Positions 42,159 through 45,232 of a stretch of DNA of 45,232 nucleotides are shown one piece after another (the first letter of the stretch is position 1; every line of letters starts with the position of its first letter). The position numbers and the translations under genes are program-made. Source of the DNA: an uncultured Bacilli bacterium (lineage in GTDB: Bacteria > Bacillota_I > Bacilli_A > RF39 > UBA660); assembly GCA_910578855.1 (NCBI GenBank), contig CAJTRV010000007.1, positions 1-45,232 on the forward strand, read 5' to 3'. The notes under the pieces were generated by a model. It did not search any database, had not been told where the DNA came from, and saw only the letters and a program-made list of their open reading frames with translations.

Positions 42159-43299
42159 GATGTTTCAGCATATTATAAAGTATCGCTTTCGAATCATGTT
42201 AAGGGATAAGGTCATGCTTTTTTGGACGCTCTTATTTCCGCTCGTCTTAGCAACTTTCTTTCATCTGGCATTTTCAAATCTTACAAGTGAAGAACAGTTA
42301 AAGCCAACCGAGATTGCCGTGGTGATGATGGAAAAAAATTCTTATAACACGTCATTTATCGATGTGTTAGAACTTCTTTCGAAGAAGGGGGAGGGACAGT
42401 TATTTATTACCCGTCAAGTTTCTTCCACCAGTCAGGCCAAACAGTTATTAGAGGATAACAAAATTACCGGATATTATGTTTTAACTGATACCATTCAAGT
42501 TGTTGTGAAAGTAAATGGTTTGGCACAGACAATTATGAAATCCGTCGCCGATCAGTTTGATCGCCAGGCGACAATGGTGGAACAAGTTATGATGGTTCAT
42601 CCGGAATCATTAGCTACTAGTATAGAGCAGGTAGTTTTAAAGAGTCAGAATCATCTTGTTCATCAAAACAAAGATCATACAGATTATACGGTGATGTTCT
42701 TTTATACCCTAATTGGAATGGTCTGTGTCTATACGGGTTTCTTTGGAATCAGTGCGATCCAAGTAACAGAAGCCAATCAAAGTACCAAAGGGGCCCGAAT
42801 GGCGATTTCGCCAACCAATCACATGAACGTATTGTTGGCATCCCTGCTAGCTGGGTGTTGCGTTCAGTATGTTGAAATTCTGATTCTTCTGGCTTATATC
42901 GTGCTTATTTTGGGTGTTTCCTTTGGCAGTCAATTACTACCGATTCTCCTGTTGACGTTTGTTGGATGTTTTGCCGGAATGGCCCTCGGGATTTTTGTTG
43001 GAGCCTGTAATAGGAAGGGTGAGAATACCAAGGTTGGGATATTACTAGCAGTGGCGATGACTTGTTCCTTTTTCGCCGGAATGATGGCCCTTGATGTGAA
43101 ATTAATCATTGCCGAATATGTTCCTATTTTAGAGTATTTTAATCCGGTTACGATGGTAACCAATGCGCTTTATGCGTTATATTATTATCCGACGCTCGAT
43201 CGTTATTTTGTTAACGTACTAGGACTGGTGATGTTTACAGGTGTATTTATGACCCTATCATACTATTTCATTAGGAGGAAGCAATATGATAGTATTTAA
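42151..43299 (+). CDS. ABC-2 type permease (first subunit)
   Basis: 382 aa. Layout of YhaP/NatB/YhgE-like ABC-2 permeases: TM1 near residue 22-40 (VMLFWTLLFPLVLATFFHLAF), a large extracellular domain of about 150 aa, then five C-terminal helices (including VMFFYTLIGMVCVYTGFFGI and GVSFGSQLLPILLLTFVGCFAGMALGI, interrupted here only by numbering) and a basic end. GTG 42151 follows AAAGAG; ATG 42160 is an alternative. Overlaps the ATPase gene and, by 14 nt, the second permease. Forms the membrane channel with that subunit. Confidence 0.88.
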   Translation: MIKMFQHIIKYRFRIMLRDKVMLFWTLLFPLVLATFFHLAFSNLTSEEQLKPTEIAVVMMEKNSYNTSFIDVLELLSKKGEGQLFITRQVSSTSQAKQLLEDNKITGYYVLTDTIQVVVKVNGLAQTIMKSVADQFDRQATMVEQVMMVHPESLATSIEQVVLKSQNHLVHQNKDHTDYTVMFFYTLIGMVCVYTGFFGISAIQVTEANQSTKGARMAISPTNHMNVLLASLLAGCCVQYVEILILLAYIVLILGVSFGSQLLPILLLTFVGCFAGMALGIFVGACNRKGENTKVGILLAVAMTCSFFAGMMALDVKLIIAEYVPILEYFNPVTMVTNALYALYYYPTLDRYFVNVLGLVMFTGVFMTLSYYFIRRKQYDSI

Positions 43300-44443
43300 G
43301 AATTATATTAAGATTGTCAAAGGGTATCTTCCGATGGTTTTGATGTATACGGGAATATTTTTGTTGTTTGCCGTGATTGCAACTAGCGCCGGAGATAGTA
43401 CTACGAGCTTTACCACTTTAAAGCCGAAGTTAGCCATTCAAAATAATGATCCACAGAGTAGCTTTACCAAGGATTTTGTTGCTTATCTCGCACAACAGGG
43501 AACGATCATCGAACTAACAGATGCGACTTACGCCGAAAGTGACGCGTTGTTTTACCGGAAAGTTGATGCGATTTTAACAATTCCCAAAGGGTTTGGGTCT
43601 GATTTTCAAAATGGTTTAGCCCCAAAGATTTCTTCTCAAGTTGTACCAGATTCTGCGAATGCTGCTTATATCACGATGTTTATTAATCAATATTTAGATG
43701 CCTGCCAGTATTACCTCGATCATGGATTTACCGAAACTGAAATGCGACAAGCATTACAGGCGTATCATCGTGTAGGGACCGAAGTATCAATGCTAGATGT
43801 TAAGCAAAATCACTTGGTTAAGGCCCAGAATTTTTATAATTTTGCCAATTATACGATATTAGCCACAACGATTATGGTAATTGGATTATCGATGTATACC
43901 TTTTACCATTCGACCATTTGGCGTCGTAATTTAGTAAGTCCAATTCCTATTTCGAAGATCAATCGACAATTATTTCTCGGAAATGCCTGTATGACGACAA
44001 TTGTTTGGCTTTTATATGTCGTGATTAGTATTGTTATGTATGGAGACATGATGTTTTCTAAACGTGGAGGACTTCTTATTTTAAATGCCTTTCTCTTTTC
44101 AATTGTTGCCTTATCGATTGGCTTTCTTCTAGGAATTCTCGTCAAAAATAGGGAGGCCCAAAGTGGGTTAATTAATGTGATTGCCCTGGGAAGCAGTTTC
44201 CTATGTGGGGCCTTTGTTCCACAAGAGTTATTAAGTGAGACTGTCCTAAATATTGCCCATATTTTACCATCTTACTGGTTTGTTAAAAATAACAATGCCA
44301 TTGTATTACTGAGCGATTTTAAGGGTTCTTCGCTTCAGCCAATTGTCATATCGATGATGATCATGATGGGCTTTGTAATTCTATTCTTTGGTCTTGCTAA
44401 TATCATTAGTAAACAGAAGTTAAAAAAACAAGCATTTTTATAA
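43286..44443 (+). CDS. ABC-2 type permease (second subunit)
   Basis: 385 aa, same layout as the preceding permease: TM1 near 12-32 (YLPMVLMYTGIFLLFAVIA), extracellular domain of about 160 aa (with PKLAIQNNDPQSSFTKDFVAYL and ILTIPKGFGSDF), five C-terminal helices including FLCGAFVPQELLSE, typical of ABC-2 proteins, and a Lys-rich end. AGGAGG precedes ATG. The ATPase plus two unlike permeases implies a heterodimeric exporter. Ends the operon at a strong terminator. Confidence 0.88.
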   Translation: MIVFKNYIKIVKGYLPMVLMYTGIFLLFAVIATSAGDSTTSFTTLKPKLAIQNNDPQSSFTKDFVAYLAQQGTIIELTDATYAESDALFYRKVDAILTIPKGFGSDFQNGLAPKISSQVVPDSANAAYITMFINQYLDACQYYLDHGFTETEMRQALQAYHRVGTEVSMLDVKQNHLVKAQNFYNFANYTILATTIMVIGLSMYTFYHSTIWRRNLVSPIPISKINRQLFLGNACMTTIVWLLYVVISIVMYGDMMFSKRGGLLILNAFLFSIVALSIGFLLGILVKNREAQSGLINVIALGSSFLCGAFVPQELLSETVLNIAHILPSYWFVKNNNAIVLLSDFKGSSLQPIVISMMIMMGFVILFFGLANIISKQKLKKQAFL

Positions 44444-44454
44444 CGAAATCGATG

Positions 44455-44491
44455 AAAAAAAACGTTCTCTTAGAAAGAGGGCGTTTTTTGG
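44455..44491. terminator. Bidirectional terminator
   Basis: AAAAAACGTTCTC pairs with GAGGGCGTTTTTT (two G-T pairs, 7-nt loop), serving the ABC operon and the convergent ASCH gene. Confidence 0.85.
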
Positions 44492-44515
44492 CTTTCATAG
44501 TTCTATGATAGGGGA

Positions 44516-44920
44516 TTATTGTTCCGGAGACTTTATGAGTTCGTGATCGTAGTTCCATAACCCTAGTTGGCCTTTTGCTTCAATTGGTGGTTCTATCTTG
44601 GTGATATTTGTTAGTTGAAAGGCATAGCCAGTACGATTTCTACTTGCTCCATAAACAAGCTCATTTTGCCTAATTAATTGTTGTTCAAAATCAGGTTCTA
44701 CTTTGTGGCAATGAATAATGCTTGCTTGTCCAATGATTTTTCCAACCGGATATTCTAAGTTTAGATGTTTAAATCGTTCTAGGTGTTCTTTCTCGATGGC
44801 CTTACTGGCATGAATATAAATAGGCCCGCGGAAATTGGTTTTCCAACTGCGAAATTCATATTCCTTATAACCATTTACAATTAAGGATGCCCAAGGTTGT
44901 CTGATGCTGATTACTTTCAT
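44516..44920 (-). CDS. ASCH-domain protein
   Basis: 134 aa, a complete ASCH domain (PUA-like beta barrel). It begins MKVISIRQPWASLIVNGYKEYEFRSW, the typical ASCH start, followed by RGPIYIHASK, GKIIGQASI and GYAFQLTNI. ASCH proteins bind RNA or modified nucleosides; some members are RNases or hydrolyse N4-acetylcytidine. The Lys/Glu/Thr pattern of the acetylcytidine hydrolases is not evident enough to assign that role. GAGGTGAAAT precedes ATG 44920. Single leftward gene. Confidence 0.88.
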   Translation of the reverse strand: MKVISIRQPWASLIVNGYKEYEFRSWKTNFRGPIYIHASKAIEKEHLERFKHLNLEYPVGKIIGQASIIHCHKVEPDFEQQLIRQNELVYGASRNRTGYAFQLTNITKIEPPIEAKGQLGLWNYDHELIKSPEQ

Positions 44921-45086
44921 ATTTCACCTCTAAAGAAGAATAACACATAGTAAATTATAATGCAAGCAGATTTACATCTCATAAACGGGGAATTGTCGCT
45001 GGATTGATTACAGAAATAATTAACAAAATCATCTGGGGATTCTGGTTATAGAATGAATTAAATTAATAGAATAATCAGGAGAGATA

Positions 45087-45095
45087 TGGTATAAT
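45087..45095 (+). promoter_or_regulatory. Extended -10 promoter of BspA-like copy 3
   Basis: TGGTATAAT: TATAAT (45090-45095) with a TGG extension, about 54 nt before ATG 45149; no clear -35 box. Confidence 0.55.
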
Positions 45096-45148
45096 AATAA
45101 CAGAATAATAAGAAAGCGAGTTAGCCATAGTAAGGATGCGTGTTTAGG

Positions 45149-45232
45149 ATGAGAAATGCAGTAAAAAAGCGAAAGAGATTGGTGATATTAAGTGTAACCC
45201 TATTTATGATTTGCGGGATGGCGCTCGGATAT
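45149..45232 (+). CDS. BspA-like surface protein (copy 3), 5' fragment cut by the window edge
   Basis: Only 28 codons are present and the frame stays open to the last base. The translated start (basic MRNAVKKRKR, then VILSVTLFMICGMALGY) is the same signal peptide as in the proteins at 22301 and 30925. The upstream GTAAGGATG box is also shared. It is therefore the beginning of a third member of the family; the length and repeat content cannot be seen. Confidence 0.75.
   Translation, partial: MRNAVKKRKRLVILSVTLFMICGMALGY

Noticed and set aside
1..45232. DGR reverse transcriptase, transposase, CRISPR array, tRNA or rRNA genes
   Set aside because: No reading frame with reverse-transcriptase or transposase motifs, no regularly spaced repeats and no tRNA-like cloverleaf or rRNA stretch was noticed; a computed search could still find a short tRNA.

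Overview
The window is A+T-rich, densely coded DNA from a low-G+C Bacillota, most likely an uncultured gut-type lineage of Bacilli (RF39- or Erysipelotrichia-like; this placement is inference). Support comes from strong AGGAGG-type ribosome binding sites, frequent GTG/TTG starts, TGA used as a stop (so not the Mycoplasma code), AddAB instead of RecBCD, fused SecDF, a class B sortase, SufU/SufB and the Bacillus-like order spoVB-type flippase / comN / secDF / rel / dtd. FtsW, a MurJ/SpoVB-type flippase and a sortase indicate a walled cell. No rRNA, tRNA, CRISPR array, transposase or phage module was seen.

Layout. 80-8171: a ferritin-like protein, addB-addA with a downstream membrane protein, and two members of an unknown membrane family, one split into two ORFs. 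8224-16000: flippase (leftward), then comN-secDF-rel-dtd and an AI-2E-type permease. 16115-18644: a pilin-like protein with an FGE/C-type-lectin-like tail, convergent with a class B sortase. 18745-23686: second AI-2E-type permease, a P-loop kinase, a short AlaRS, and a BspA-like leucine-rich-repeat surface protein. 24025-28209: a two-component system followed by an A+T-richer patch of small unknown genes and a CPBP protease. 28333-32334: rnfC-rnfD without the other rnf genes, then a second BspA-like gene. 32385-38600: a YjcZ-like small protein, ftsW, an unknown gene, sufU, a tandem-repeat protein, sufB, a lipoprotein and a short SSB. 38633-41053: two divergent XRE regulators, pyrimidine-nucleoside phosphorylase and rpoZ. 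41220-44443: an ABC-2 exporter. 44516-45232: an ASCH-domain protein and the first 28 codons of a third BspA-like gene, cut by the window edge.

The most interesting signals concern surface variation. (1) The last ~130 nt of the pilin-like gene (17601-17730) contain only 13% adenine against 38% in the preceding 130 nt and are rich in NNY codons, the signature expected of a diversity-generating-retroelement variable region; no reverse transcriptase lies in the window. (2) The second BspA-like gene is preceded by a perfect TTGACA box and a run of ten G inside the promoter spacer, the architecture of a phase-variable promoter. (3) The three BspA-like genes share near-identical 5' ends and a common leader box, and the two complete ones also share their C-terminal end while their repeat regions diverge. 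Together these suggest a cell that varies several exposed proteins. Other oddities: rel seems to need a one-base correction in an A4 run to join its ribosome binding site, AlaRS lacks the C-terminal domain, and a tandem-duplicated unknown protein sits between sufU and sufB.
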